A stretch of DNA of 64,000 nucleotides, from the NCBI RefSeq assembly GCF_034190915.1, contig NW_026947486.1:102219123-102283122 (forward strand), in the 5' to 3' direction. Positions within the stretch are counted from its first letter, which is position 1. The number at the start of each line of letters is the position of its first letter. This document shows positions 1 to 12,230 of this stretch, one piece after another. The DNA comes from Cavia porcellus (taxonomy: Eukaryota > Chordata > Mammalia > Rodentia > Caviidae). The notes under the pieces were generated by a model. The model saw only the letters and a program-made list of their open reading frames with translations. It was not told where the DNA came from and searched no databases. The position numbers and the translations under genes were made by a program.

Positions 1-420
1 TTACTTTTTTTTTGAAGAGAATAAAAACCAAACGTGACTAAGAAAAACAGAGTCAGTTACAACAGAAGGATGGACATAGTACATGATGCAAAAATAGAAT
101 ACCAGGTGATCCAAAGTGGTTACCATTGTGCCTCTTGCTATTTTTAAAGAGTTGCCTATATCATCAGGTATAATAGAATTGATCAAAACAGTATAGAATA
201 AGACCAATAAAGCCTACACTGGAGACCTTACGGGACTTCAAGAAAAGGATGATAGTCAAACCATAATGGGCATCATAGTATATCTTATTGCCTTCAAAGT
301 GGTTGCCTATACCCTCAAACTTGATGCTATCAAACAAAATAGAATATAGAATAATCAGACAGAACAAGATGGGGAGAGCAATACTGGGGTTCAAATCAGG
401 TTAATAGGAAAACAAAAAAA
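1..420. repeat. Unclassified repeat with ~145-150-bp internal units, copy 1
   Basis: Two or three degenerate units share GTGGTTACCATTGTGCCTC (about 116) and AATGGGCATCATAGTATATC (about 264). The same text recurs at 58897-59330 and 59668. The left edge is cut by the window. Confidence 0.6.
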
Positions 421-956
421 TTACTATAATATGTCCCCCTATTTTTTAATTTAGTTTTCCTTTAATTAAAAAAAACGAGAGAAAATAGATTAATTTTAAA
501 AAGGGGGGGGGAGATTGAGATAAGAGAGAACATTGTAACAGAACAACATAGGTCAGAACTGAACAATTTAAGCATCATTGTGTTTCACCACCAGGTAATC
601 TAACATAATAGTAGTCGCCATAGTGCCTCTTTCCTTGAATTATTTGAGTGTAACTTCGTATGCTATAGATGCTCACTCTGTTAACAGAGATGCAGCTTCC
701 TGCTTTCTATTTAGGCCTCTTAGAATGAATTTTTATTACAGTGATCATTTAAAAACATGTCAGATCATGTTACTCTTCTGCTCAGACCTATTATGATGCA
801 GATCTTGATTTCTACACACCATTTCTCTCTAAAAGGAATCAGGCATTGTTACAGAAATGGTGAATTCTAGTTACGAGGCAGGGAAAAATGCATGCTAAAT
901 CTGGGGCAACATACACAAAAAAAGTACAGAAGTGCTTAAAGAGTCATGTCTTTATA

Positions 957-1070
957 AGATACAAAAGCCAGTTTTTTTGATACAAAAGATATAAGATACA
1001 AAAGATATAAGATATAAAAGATATAAGATTATAAGATACAAAAGATATAAGAAAGATACAAAAGCCAGTT
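957..1070. repeat. Minisatellite of ~16-bp GATACAAAAGATATAA units
   Basis: Imperfect copies of GATACAAAAGATATAA fill the middle. Both ends carry GATACAAAAGCCAGTTT (957-973 and about 1054-1070), so the array grew between two copies of one sequence. Confidence 0.9.
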
Positions 1071-2009
1071 TGAAAGGGCTACTGTGGGACAAATCTGGGA
1101 CAATTGGAGCACCAACATATTTGATAATAGATTGTAATCCTCTGATTAAAATAGGAAGCCATGAGTTCATACTTGATGAAAAAAGAATGAATAGGAGAGA
1201 AAGGCAAATTCTTCATTTCAGTATAAAGCTGACTAATCAGTGTAGAAAAATTATGGAAATAGAAAATCATCATTTGGCAACCATCACAGGAAAACTAGCA
1301 AGAAATGCCAAAACTATTGTTTGAAGGTTTGAGGAAGAACAGGATGTTTACATAGACTCAAAATACTTCCTTACACATTACTTAAATTACACATGGGAAA
1401 ATGATTACTACAGTGGAGAAAATCTGGCAGACATCACTTTAACCAAGTGATCAGAGTTAACGTTTTCAAAAATGGGACAAAAATGACATCATCATTTGTT
1501 ATAATGTGATGCACTGAGTAAAACACACCACCACGTTTGTGCTGTTTCTGCCCAAAATGCATACCCCGAATCAAGAGGAAATATTAGCCAATTCCAAATT
1601 GAGAAACGTTCTATAAATATCAGGTCTGTACACTTCAAAAATGTCAATGTCATCAAAGGCTGAAGAACATTTCTAGATTAAAGGAGGCTGAAAAGTCATG
1701 ACAACTAAAAGCAGACTGTGATCTGACATTGGATCTTGGATCCAAGAAGGGAAAATGTAATAAAGAACATTAGTGTGACAGAGTGCTAAATATAAATGCA
1801 ACTCTATATGAGCTAGTATTACATCAACATAAATTTCCTCATTTTGATAACTGTGATCATGTAAGAAATTATTTTTTAACTTAGGAAAATGCATGAAGGC
1901 TTTTTTTTACTGCTCTTACAACTCTTCTGTAAATTTCATGTTGTTTCAAAATTTAAAAAAAATCTTTCAGAACCTTGCAACATGTCCCCATTTCACCAGG
2001 GTAAAGCCA

Positions 2010-2525
2010 AAGTTCCTAAAATGTCCCATGAGACCGTGGTGATGTGGCCCTATGTGGCCTCTCCTGCCTGCTTCTCCACTCGTTTTCTCTTCACTCTTGA
2101 GGGCCTGAGTACTGCTCCCCGCTATGCTTCAAGTGCCCTGTAGCACACATTGCTTGTCCTCCTGCCAGAAATCCTTTCCTTAGATATCCCAGTGGCTCAC
2201 CCCTTCACTTCCGTCAGCTCTGCTCAAATATTGGGGTATCAAAGAGGATGCCTTTAATTGAGCTATTGAAAATTGCTTCCCCATCCACCTTCCAGAAATC
2301 CCTAATCCCTTTTCCATTTCATTTTTCTCTATGACATTTATCATCTTCTGTTGTATATTCTACTTATTTTTCTTGCTTAGTGTCTACCTTCTCCCACTAG
2401 AACATAAACTATATGAGGCAAGGTAGTTACCGATTTTGTTCACTGCTGAATCCCTAGTGTCTTACAATTATGCCTAGTATATATTGGGGACTCAAATGTG
2501 GACAAAATAAATACTGTTGAATTTC
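2010..2525 (+). mobile_element. Sense L2 3' end
   Basis: CTCAGCTCTGCTCAAATATT-like text, AGAACATAAACTATATGAGG and TGCTGAATCCCTAGTGTCTT, ending near AAATAAATACTGTTGAA, are L2 3' end features. Confidence 0.7.
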
Positions 2526-2629
2526 AAGAAAAAGTTACAGAAGAGTAGATAATACTAGCTAATTTTTATAAAGGATGTATGATATAATCTCATTTAAACT
2601 GCGAAAATGTTAGAGATGGATGTTATCAA

Positions 2630-2745
2630 CATAAATCATTGCTTGCAGTTTACTGGTGAGGAAGCGGAGGCTGTGAGCCATGAAGTAACCCAAGCAGTCT
2701 GGATTCAGTCTATTTTATTAGCTCCTAAGCCATACTGCCTCTCTA
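2630..2745 (-). repeat. MIR SINE, antisense
   Basis: TTACTGGTGAGGAAGCGGAG, AAGTAACCCAAGCAGTCTGG and ATTCAGTCTATT are MIR in reverse. Confidence 0.65.
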
Positions 2746-2909
2746 GAGATATAACACCTTTTATATAATGCTTAAAATCAGATATTAGTATTATACAAAA
2801 CAATTGTTAAGCGATGCCAACATATGCAGTAATGGATGACAATGAGCAGGTGATGAGCTGAATGGTGATGTTCAAGGTGGCAGTTAAATATAATCAAAAT
2901 TGTCTTTTA

Positions 2910-3084
2910 GTCAGGCTTAGTGGCTCATGCGTGTAATCCCAGCATTCTGGGAGGCTGATGCAGGAGGATGAAAAGTTTGAGCTCAGTCCAGGCAATGTAG
3001 TGAGACCTTTCTCATAAATAAAAAATTAAAAAATGGCTGAGAATGTGACTAAGTGTGAAGACTCTGGGTTCAGTGCTCAGTTCC

Positions 3085-3137
<53 letters not shown>
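2910..3137 (+). mobile_element. B1-ID dimeric SINE with (GA)n tail
   Basis: A B1-like left part (GTGTAATCCCAGCATTCTGG, GGAGGCTGATGCAGGAGGAT) is joined to an ID-like right part (GGCTGAGAATGTGACTAAG, GGGTTCAGTGCTCAG). It ends in a pure GA run at about 3086-3137. Confidence 0.82.
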
Positions 3138-3141
<4 letters not shown>

Positions 3142-3934
3142 CTCTTGAAATCTCTTTCACCATTTCTATGGTTAAGCCCAAATTCAGCAGCTACTTGTAG
3201 TAGGAGCCATATTATACAGAAATCATCACACTGCCAATTGCCTTACTTGGATATTCACACTGAGAATGGGAAGAGAGGACCAGGTCATTCCTGACTTCAA
3301 CAGATTAAAGGTTCTTTCTAGTGTCAGAAAATGGGGACAGAGTCTAAAGTCATTCAGCTCAGCTTTGTCTGTGCAAAGACAAGTAAATCAGCAGAGCCAG
3401 ATGGCCACAGGCCTTTGAGTTTTCAGGGATAGATGGTTCGTATATCTCATGATAATTTTTTTCTGGTGTTCATCAGCTATCGTCAATAATGACTTATTCA
3501 TGTCTAATCCGTATCTCTCGTTGCAATTTCAGTTTGTTTCCTCTTACTCTGTAGATATGAAGAACAGATGGTCATCATTCTCCTTATAACCTTCCAGAGA
3601 ATAGAAAGCTATGCACTAAAGCCCTCCAAAGTGGCCTTTTTTTCCTGACCATAGAGTTCTGATTTCTTCTATTTTTTTGCACAAGCTTCATTTTCTGGTC
3701 AATTATTTCATTTGAACTACATTTTCTTTGAAAAATGCAGTGGCTTTACTTGAAAAAAAGAAACACATGCAGATGATTAGAACTCTAACAATACAAAAGA
3801 ATATGCATTGGAAAGCGAGTTTTCCTCCCACCCAAGACTCTTCAACGTGTCTCTCTCACCAGGTGTTCCTTCCAGATAATTTTCTTGACATATCCAAGTA
3901 TGCATGAATATATTCTCCTCAAATTAGCTTCTCT

Positions 3935-4290
3935 TTGTATTAGCTAGCTTCTCACCACTATAACAAAATATCTGACACAGGCTACTTGTGAAACAAGCAT
4001 TTGTGGTTCTGGGCGTTCAAATCCAAGGTTTGATGGTCCTTTGCTTTGGGCCTCTGTTATGGACAGGGCATCATGGCAGAAGCACATGTCAGAGCCAGGA
4101 CTCACCTGCTGATCCAGGGGCAGAGAGAGACTGGAATCCTCCAATTCCCTTGCAGAGTACATCCTCAGTGACCTAGGCTTCCTCCTAGGCCTCATCTCTT
4201 AAAGGTCCGAAGCACTTTCCAGTAGTGCCACCTTTATGTATGGGCTTTTAGAAGACACTACTCATATTCAAACCATAGCAGTCTCAACTT
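3935..4290 (-). mobile_element. MLT1/MST-type LTR, antisense
   Basis: TTCTCACCACTATAACAAAA, GGGCATCATGGCAGAAGCAC and ACTCATATTCAAACCATAGC are MaLR LTR text in reverse. Subfamily uncertain. Confidence 0.65.
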
Positions 4291-4831
4291 AGCAAATATT
4301 CATAAACACCTATTGTGTGTAAGAAGCCGTGTAAACTCCTGAGGCAGGGCACAAGTGAAGTGTATGGAGATGTGTTTCCTTGTCCTGAGGAAGCTTACAC
4401 TTTAGCAGGGGAGAAACACATGGTCACCCATTTATCAGCTATTGATTGAGCTCTTTCTGTGTACCAGGCAAAGGGTCAGTCACTGAGTGATACGCACCTT
4501 CTAGTCTTGCAGGGTTAAGTGTTGTGTGAAGAATATGGTGATGACAAAGTGTGGTGTCAGGCATCAGCAAATGCCAGGGAAGTGCCACAATGCTCCTTGA
4601 CAATTGTTTTACAACTTCTTGTAAGTCGTGTGGGTGACAGGGCACAATGTCTAAGCCTTATGCCAGTCAAAAGGAGAAGTGCTGTACCTCTGAGCCTGGC
4701 ACTGGGCTAAGGAATCTACACTACGACACGAGTTGAGCTCCAGTGTTCTTGTTTTATAAATAGGGACCCTGGGAGCTCTAGAGATGTCAAGGAACTGGCC
4801 CTAAGCCACATGGTTGAGATTCAAAGTCCCA

Positions 4832-5000
4832 TAGTTTTTTGTTTTGTTTTGTTCATTATTCCTTTTTTCCCCTCTGGAACTGGACATTGAACCCAGGGCC
4901 TTCACATTGAACTACATTCTGAGCCCTTTATTAATTAATTAAATTTATTTACTTTTATGTTGAGACAGAGTCTAAGTCACTAAGTCATCTAGGTTGTGTG
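4832..5000 (-). mobile_element. B1-ID dimeric SINE, antisense, truncated
   Basis: GAACTGGACATTGAACCCAG, CATTCTGAGCCC and GAGACAGAGTCTAAGTCACT are the reverse of an ID part and the end of a B1 part. Confidence 0.7.
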
Positions 5001-5159
5001 TGTGTTCATTTCTACCATATCTATCACAGCTTCTAGGGAGCAGGGGGATAACAACACATGTACCTTCTCTTGCTTCTTTCCCTATGGAAACCCCTGGCCT
5101 ACACACTGGTTGAATTAGCCTCCTTTAGGCTGTTTCTTTTTTCTACTTAAGGGACGTGA

Positions 5160-5310
5160 TGGGAAGAAAATGCAGTAGTCTGGGAGTCAGGAGACCTCAG
5201 CACTATGGCATACTCTGCCCTCACAAACTGTCTAACCTTGGGTAAGTCATTGTACTCCTCCGTGAGCCGTAGGGCCCCCAGCTGTGAAATATGGTGGCTA
5301 AAGGGGATCA
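5160..5310 (+). repeat. MIR SINE, sense
   Basis: GGGAGTCAGGAGACCTCAG, GTCTAACCTTGGGTAAGTCA and the TGTGAAATATGGTGGCTAAA stretch are MIR core and 3' features. Confidence 0.72.
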
Positions 5311-6051
5311 CCTCTAGATTTTTAATGGAATTTGGTGATATTTTCATGACCTCATCGGAGCTGTAATGACATCTTCTGGGACAACAGTGCATCCCTCTCT
5401 CCAGCAAGACACAGACACTAGGTCAGTATATCTATTTATTTTCAATGCAATTTGAAGAACTAATCTCCAGTGAAGGTAAACACTTGGCTTCACGTTACTA
5501 ACAATGTAAGCCGTAAATGTGTTCCTTCCTTCTGGATTTTTGCTTTCTGCTTCTAGTTTAGACTCCCCACCCAAATTTTCCCAATAAAGTGAAATGAGCC
5601 TTGATTAAGTGAGCAAGTGCCCATTTAATATATTCAACTTAATTAAAGAAATAATTAACTAGGAATTGAAGATAATCCTTAATGAAAATTGGGAAAAAAG
5701 TCCTCAAATTAATGGATTATTGCAGGTATGTAATAAACTGAGGACTTTGCTCAGGCTGATTTTATGCTCAGAAGAGCAGCCCCATGACGTACTGCAAGCC
5801 ACAAAAAGAGGATCTAACCCGGTCAATGAGCTCCATAAAACTAACAGCAGAGAGGCAGAGAGGCTGGTTTGATCCAGAAAAGAAGGTGACTGAGGCATGG
5901 CCAGCAGGTAATGAGTCTCCTGTTTTCTGCTCATCCCATTTCACATCAAACGCAGGGACTGAGGGACCAGATCTGGTCATTTGTAAAGCATACTCTTCTT
6001 TGGGACCCCACAGTGACACGGAAGTGGAAAGTTAAAGAAATCTTGTGCTTA

Positions 6052-6057
6052 GGTAAG
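6052..6057 (+). promoter_or_regulatory. Candidate 5' splice donor of an upstream non-coding exon
   Basis: CTTAG|GTAAGTAT at 6048-6060 is a near-perfect donor about 1.8 kb upstream of the signal-peptide exon, and it is followed at once by a long pyrimidine tract. Because exon 2 begins with an acceptor and only 9 nt of UTR, a non-coding exon must lie upstream. This is the best-looking donor I noticed, but a good donor alone is weak evidence, and I see no convincing promoter next to it. Confidence 0.2.
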
Positions 6058-6134
6058 TATTTTTCCTCTTTTTTCCCTTCTTCCCTTTCTTTCTTCTTTC
6101 CTTCCCCTCCCTCTTTCCTTCTTTTCTTCCTTTA
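6058..6134. repeat. Polypyrimidine tract
   Basis: About 75 nt of nearly unbroken C and T, beginning a few bases after the candidate donor at 6052. Confidence 0.9.
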
Positions 6135-7469
6135 AAAATTTTAAAATCTAAAAATATTCTTCTTTCTCTGCTCTTCTTGCTTTTCCTCCCTCCCTTCTTT
6201 CATATTTTCCCTCTATTTCAAAAATTAAGTAAGTAGTATAACTGTGAAAGACTAGAAAAATGTAGAATTGTGTGGCATGTAAAGAGAATGATTTCAAGCG
6301 TATCTTCCCTCCCTAGCCCGCATGCGCATGCCCGACAAGCAGAGTTGCTTTATTCCTTTTAGGAGCTGCATAGTATTCTGTCGGTGAAGGCCATTGGTTT
6401 ATTTATTGGGTGCCAGGTAAGTTTCTGAAACACACCTTGGAATTGTTATAAAAGTTTAGAATAAGTAGAAGGAAGATATAAATTGGCTTGTTTGCTGCTG
6501 AAAATTCCATTTTATAGATAGTGATCCTATTCATTTCCATAGCACCTTATGCTTTGAAAATTGCCTTCGAACTATCATTTCATTTGATCCTCCTTAGAGA
6601 AGCTTAGGGAAATAGGCAGATTTTTATCTCCATTTTTTCCGATAAGGAAACTGAGTCCCTGGGTCATTAAAGAACAGAAATATGTATGGTCTCACAGTTT
6701 CTGATTTTCAGTATAGTCCTCACATACAATATAAATTTAAGCTGCATTTCATCTTGCAAATCGTAAAAGACTGAGACGTCTCCATACTTGTGAGCTATTA
6801 GTTTAGAAAATCCATTCAGGTCATACAAAGTTGCTTATTATTGAATGAGAATGGCTGTAGAGTACTTGGTAAACATGATGAGCTTGATTAATGGCTGGTG
6901 CTCATAGCAAGTTCAAAATTCATTTGTTTTCTAATTGGCTTCTGCTATATTACATGCAGAATGAGTCTATTCAGTCCACATCCTACTAAAAATGGAAAGA
7001 AATACAGCATGTCACATTATCCTGTAGGAGAAGAAATGGTCACATCAGTAGTAAATCGTTCAAAAGTATATTTTATTTAAAATCAAAAAATGCCTGTCAG
7101 CACTCAACTGCCAAGTTTCTGTACTGGGATGCAATAAGATTTGTGGTCTGAACAAAATTTTATTTGGAGAATCGAGGTTTTCAATATATTTCGCAAGTAG
7201 GATGCTTCTGTCAAAATTAATTAAGGACAGAAGCTATGTGACGGTCATGAGATGGTGGTCAGTTTCTCTAAGCAGATCTGCTTTAATGATCTGATGAATT
7301 CCTTTTGTCAGTAAGGTTTCCTTTCATTATATTCCTTCAATTTTGATGTGATCATTACACAATGTACACATGCATCCAAGTATCATTTTAACCCATAAGC
7401 ATGTATAATTATATGCCAATTAAAAATGAAAACAAGAACAACTAAAGAGTCTGGGATCATTAAAACTGC

Positions 7470-7665
7470 TAGTTGGGTGGAAGTTGTGTGCAGTAAGGTT
7501 GTATGCATCACACTGTGGGACCATGCATTTTTGAGTGCCTTCCCCACTGGGCTAGCTACCGCACAAGGGCAGATGTCTCTAATTGTCTTCTCAGTGTTGT
7601 GCTCCCAGTAGTAACACAGTGTCTGACAATACTAGGTATTTAATAAAATTTCTTGAGCGAATATA
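7470..7665 (+). mobile_element. Short L2 3' end
   Basis: AAGGGCAGATGTCTCTAATT, GTGTTGTGCTCCCAGTAG and CACAGTGTCTGACAATACTA with TATTTAATAAAATTTCTTGA resemble the L2 3' tail. Confidence 0.55.
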
Positions 7666-7833
7666 CAGATAAATCAGTCAGTGAGGTTTCAGCCAGCACG
7701 GATAACTCAGGCAAGTGTATCCAGGGTCAACTGACATGGCTTTAAGCGACAGGAAAAGCATGGTCACATAGAACTTGTGTGCTCTGAATGTGAGATGGAC
7801 GTATTTCTGCCCTTTCAAACACAGGTTTAGACA

Positions 7834-7903
7834 ATGAAAGAACTCATTATACATCAGAGGCTTTGTGGAATGATTCTCATATCAAGTTTTGTCTTTCTCT
7901 CAG
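7834..7903 (+). CDS. ADGRG4: ADGRG4 coding exon 2: start codon and signal peptide (residues 1-23)
   Basis: The ATG at 7834 opens a 70-nt coding segment of 23 codons plus one base. It has a typical secretory signal: a short polar start (Lys3, His7, Gln8, Arg9) and then a hydrophobic core from about Cys11 to Leu22. It ends at TCA G|GTAAG, a good donor with phase 1. Joining that G to the AT at 20125 gives Asp24 and continues as DTLSLKG, the start of the pentraxin domain. A pyrimidine-rich tract and CAG at 7822-7824 form a likely acceptor, which leaves 9 nt of 5' UTR (7825-7833) on this exon. The exon is too short to stand out as an open reading frame. I found it by matching phase and sequence to exon 3. 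The length and composition agree with the human signal peptide. Confidence 0.9.
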
Positions 7904-9684
7904 GTAAGAAATTATGTTATTACCTCTTCCACTGATTTTACTTACATATCTCCCCATTTGAAAATTGCAGTGGAGATTTGCTGGGCTGTCTCCCTCCTTT
8001 GGGTTACCTAGGACAAGCTAGACCTTTGGTAAATGCATGTTTTCACTAGGTACTTCGCATGACTAGTTTCAAGCAGGCAGTGGCTTGGACTGCTGCCTTT
8101 AGTATTTCTCGTTGCAACTCTGAAATACCATTTGGCGCCAATGTACTCTTCATATAAGATTTGGGTTTTCTTTGGGGCCATTTGCTCTCATGCATAACGA
8201 TTCACTTAAAGTTCTCATAAGCATCATGATACTGTCTTTTGGCTCCATTATATGTTTATAGCAATGATCACAGAATATGGACAAGGAAACTGAGATGTGC
8301 TAAAAGCTAGAGTAATGCACAAATGTCTGAAAGGGCCCATACTCTGTTGTATTAGTGGAGACAGAGTGTTTGTTTTTATTTTTCAGTGAATGGAAGATAA
8401 GTTCACTAAAGTTTCTGGTAATTTGGAAATTCAAGTAGAAGGCTGTTTTGAAAAACTGCCATTTCATTCTTGTTAAGTAAATTCAGTTGATAACATTGCT
8501 CATTTAGAATACCAGTCTTTAGCTAAAAGGTCATAAGAGTTACTGAGTGACAATTCCTAATGAAACTGACCTGGGATTCGATTTGTAACAGTGTTCCGAT
8601 TTTAGAGCTGATATTTTGGAAAAATACCAAATCATCATCACCATCAATAGCAAATACCGATTGGCTCCTTGCTGCGTGTTCAGGGTCTGATGGAAAGCTA
8701 CATTTTTTAGAATAAAGGTTGAAATGAAACTTATGGGGCACAGTGATAACTTTATCCCCTGGCCTTGCCTACCTGCTAAGATTTTGATTTATCTTTCCCT
8801 TGCATGTTCCTCAAAAAGTGAGCAAGTTTTTCTCTATTTCTTTATTCCAAACATCCAAACCTGGTCTTGACACATAGATTAGTCTCTCAGTACCCATGTG
8901 ATGAATTACTAAATTAATGCAACTTAAAGATATAAGACTTTGGACATCTGTATGATGATGAGGTATATGATAGGAGCTTCCATGGGTTTTGTGTGAAGGG
9001 TCAGGAAGCATGAAGTAGAAAGGTCTAGGAACAGAGAGATACAGGAGTCTAGTCTAGGTATGGAATAAAAAGTACCGAATAGTGGTACTGCAAAGTTTGG
9101 ATATGTTTTTGAAGACTGTTACTGACCACTAAAAATTATTATAAATGTACAGATTTTAAATGTGCAGAGGCCACTTTAAAGCAGTCACAAGGTTTTCTAA
9201 ACTGTCTCAAATTAATGAGTCAAAGCAGTGGCTATTTTATCAAACAATTATATATAGCTGTCCTTACATTAGTGAGAAATGCATCACTTTCTCACTGGAA
9301 AAAAGACTGCTTGAAGCAATATTATAACTGAAGTCCAGGTCCCTTTAGGCTCTACATAAGTCATCAGCCTCCCAATTATGAGGGTCATTGTGCGGGAGAA
9401 ATTAAGGCTGGATCAAGCAGAGGTGACTCAGAAATGTACTAGTTGGGTAAAGCCAGAGTGGAGCAAACTATGTTCACTCAAGAACACCAATGGTCAAGAA
9501 GGAGAAACCAAATTTGCCGTAAAGTCCAAAGGTGAGAGCAAAGAGAGCAGTCCACAAGAAGGGATAAGGACTGAGGTCAGTAGTGCAATCTTTTCAGGAG
9601 GAAGCTGATGAAAAAGAATAAAGCAAGGATGAGTGGACAGGGCCTAGGACCTCAGCTGTCTGAAGGACTTGTTTCCTGGTGCTC

Positions 9685-9879
9685 TGAGTCAGCTTGGACT
9701 TCCATAACAAAATACCATGGCTTGGTTGGGTTAGACTGCATTTGCTTTTCATGGTTACAAACGTTGGAACATGCAAAATCAAGGTTTCAAGCAGTTTGGT
9801 TTTTGGTGAGGGTCTCTTCTCGGTCTTCAGATGGCCACTTTTTACCAGTATCTCCATAAGGGAGGAAGAGAAGGGGGCA

Positions 9880-9926
<47 letters not shown>

Positions 9927-10080
9927 CCTCTTATTAAAGCACTAATACCACTATCTTTATAACCCGATTTCTTGTCTAAAAGTAATTCTCTCCCAAAGGT
10001 TGCACCCTGCAAAACTATCCTATTGGAGGTTAGGGCTTCAACATATCAATTTTAGACATTCAAACATTAGTGTACAACAT
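9685..10080 (-). mobile_element. MLT1-type LTR, antisense, with GA run
   Basis: CTTCCATAACAAAATACCAT, AGATGGCCACTTTTTACCAG and TTAGGGCTTCAACATATCAA are MLT1 in reverse. A GA microsatellite (9885-9922) replaces the usual purine tract. Confidence 0.8.
9885..9922. repeat. (GA)n microsatellite
   Basis: A GA run inside an antisense MLT1-type LTR. Confidence 0.98.
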
Positions 10081-11158
10081 GTTCCTCCCTCTCACTGGTG
10101 CTAGCTATTGGCTCTGTGATGGATGTGTCTGAGTTAAAATCATAGGGCTAAAGTCATTGACCCAAAGCTCCCCCCCATAACATACACACACATACACCCC
10201 TACACACACACACAACCCATGTGACAAGTGGATAGGACAGGCTTTTGTTAAGTGAAAAAGTATACGTTTTACAGCATTTCTGATGTGTAGAAGAATCCCT
10301 GGAATTTTGTGACACAGGATCATCGGGTTCTGGAGGCAGCCTTGATGGTCAGTGCGTTAGTACCTTTTGATCCTACAGTGGATAGTCAATCTGAGCTAGA
10401 TTCACCTTTCTGGATCACACGTCACCTATGCAGAGACAACTTGATCAGGGAATCCTTTTGACATAGGAGGGCCATGTCAAAAAGTCCTTATACTGTAGCA
10501 GTCACCTTGGTCAGAGTCAGTCAAGATGAAGGTGTTAAGGAGGTGAAGAAGTTCCTCAACTTATAGGTTTTAGTGTAGCCAGGAAAAGCCCCATTTTTAA
10601 AGAACTCACTCGGTAAGAAAGGAGAAATAGAGGATGAACTTTGAAAAGAAATTCTAAACTGTATAAACTCTTGAGTGGATCTGTCCAATATGGCAATTTC
10701 TTGCAACATGTAGCTTTTCACATTTTAATTAATTAAGATAAACATTTAGCCCTAAGTACTGTAAGCACATTTTAAGTGCTCATCACTGCTACCATATTGG
10801 GCAATGCAGATATAAAGCATTTCCATCTAAAACTGCACTATTACTTAGTACAATTTCTTTGCATGTTTTATATGTGCTTTGCCCTATTAGTCTGCTTATT
10901 AGTCTCTGTACATGATAATTAACTGTATAAGATTTTATAAAATAAATGAATCTGGTGCTGGAAAACTAAAAGGGACAAGGGGAAGAGGAAATAAAAAGAA
11001 TTGAAATATGATACGTACATTTACGAATTCCCTATAGTGAATCGTAGTGATTATTTAGTGCAAACATTTGCTAACAGAAGTAAAAACTAATTTCCATCAT
11101 CACAGCAAAGGATAGTGATGTTCTGAGGGGAAAAGACTTTTTAAAAAATAGTTTTATT

Positions 11159-11262
11159 GTGCTCATTTTGGCAGCACATACACCGAAATTGGCGTGATAC
11201 AGAGACAATATGGCCTCTGTGTAAAGATGACATGGAAATGCATGAAGCGTTTTCTATTTTTT
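11159..11262 (+). pseudogene. U6 snRNA pseudogene
   Basis: The segment begins GTGCTCATTTTGGCAGCACA and ends in GAAGCGTTTTCTATTTTTT, following U6 snRNA along its whole length. It has scattered substitutions and a small deletion in the GATTAGCATGG region. Those changes hit conserved U6 positions (the ACAGAGA box is kept as ACAGAGA, but the AGC motif downstream is lost). It is a retro-copy in intron 2, not a working snRNA gene. Confidence 0.9.
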
Positions 11263-11289
11263 AAAAAGAAAATGTTTTCTAGAGGATAA

Positions 11290-12230
11290 ATAGAAATGTC
11301 TAGTTTCTCTACTGTTTATCTGTGTACTTCCCTCCTTCCTAGAAGAAATGTCGAATTCCCTACTTATCCTCTGCTCCCCGTGTAGCCTTTGGCAATGACT
11401 AATCTGCTCTCTGTATCATGTGCCTCTTTTGGACAGTTCATGTGCATGGAATCATACAACATACAGTGGCTTGGCTTCTTTCACTTACTAAGATTCATCC
11501 CTGTGAAGCATGTATGAGTATCAACCATTCATTTCTTTTTATTTGCAAGCAATATTCAATTGCATGGATATGTCTCCTAGTTTCCTGTTCATCAATTGGT
11601 AGACATTTGAGTTGTTTCTACCTTTGACTGTTATGCATAATACCGCTATAAACCACTTTTTGCTTTGTAGTACTGGGGATTGAGCCCAGGGCCTTTACAT
11701 TGAAATACATTCCCAGCCCTTTAAAAAAGTGTATTATTTTGGGAAAGGATCTCGTTAGCCACCAAGTTGCTCAGGTTGGGCTCAAACTTGTGATTCTCCT
11801 GCCTCAGCCCTCTGAGAATGTGTGTACAGGTTTTTGTGCGGTCATCTGCTTTCATTTCTTTTGGGAATACACCTAGGAGTGGAATTGCTGAGTCATGGTA
11901 ACTCTATGACATTTTGAGGAACTTGCAGACAATTTTCCCAAGAGGTTTCATCATTTTATATCCCCACTAGTAATGTATGAGGGCTCTGACTTCTTTGAGT
12001 CCATGTTGACACTTGTTGCCTTCTTGATGATAGATGTCCTAGCATGAAGTGACACTTCAGTATGGTTTTCACATTTCCCCATGACTAGTAGCACTGAGCA
12101 TCTTTTCATGTTCCAGGAGAGACACTTTGTCTGACAGTGCTCAGAGACCTTGGAAAATCATGCCACTGACTCTGGAACATGACTTTTTTGATATTTCAGA
12201 TACATGTTTCCTTGAGCTGGCACAATAACA
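11290..12230 (-). mobile_element. Antisense L1 3' UTR fragment, split by a SINE
   Basis: GGAATCATACAACATACAGTG, ATTCATCCCTGTGAAGCAT and ATTTGAGTTGTTTCTACC before the SINE, and AGTGGAATTGCTGAGTCATG and TTTTATATCCCCACTAGTAAT after it, are the reverse of an old L1 3' region. Confidence 0.78.
11650..11865 (-). mobile_element. B1-ID dimeric SINE, antisense, inside an L1
   Basis: GTACTGGGGATTGAGCCCAG, a T/A-rich linker, and then GCTCAGGTTGGGCTCAAACT and CTCCTGCCTCAGCCCTCTGA are the reverse of an ID-B1 dimer. L1 text flanks both sides. Confidence 0.8.

Larger units (their letters stand above)
1..7824. other. 5' flank or intron 1 of ADGRG4
   Basis: I see no coding exon here. It holds an unclassified repeat with ~145-bp units (1-420), a 16-bp-unit minisatellite (957-1070), L2 and MIR remnants (2010-2560, 2630-2745, 5160-5310, 7470-7680), a B1-ID dimer with a GA run (2910-3137), an antisense MLT1-type LTR (3935-4290), an antisense SINE (4832-5000) and a polypyrimidine block (6058-6134). 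In the rest (420-900, 1080-2000, 3140-3930, 5310-5990, 6140-7470) I recognise nothing except the candidate donor at 6052. Confidence 0.6.

Noticed and set aside
3055..3294. An open frame rich in Arg-Glu repeats
   Set aside because: It is a GA microsatellite read in frame (the tail of a B1-ID SINE).
11159..11262. A functional U6 snRNA gene
   Set aside because: Substitutions and a deletion in conserved positions, and no proximal sequence element or TATA box in the right place upstream.
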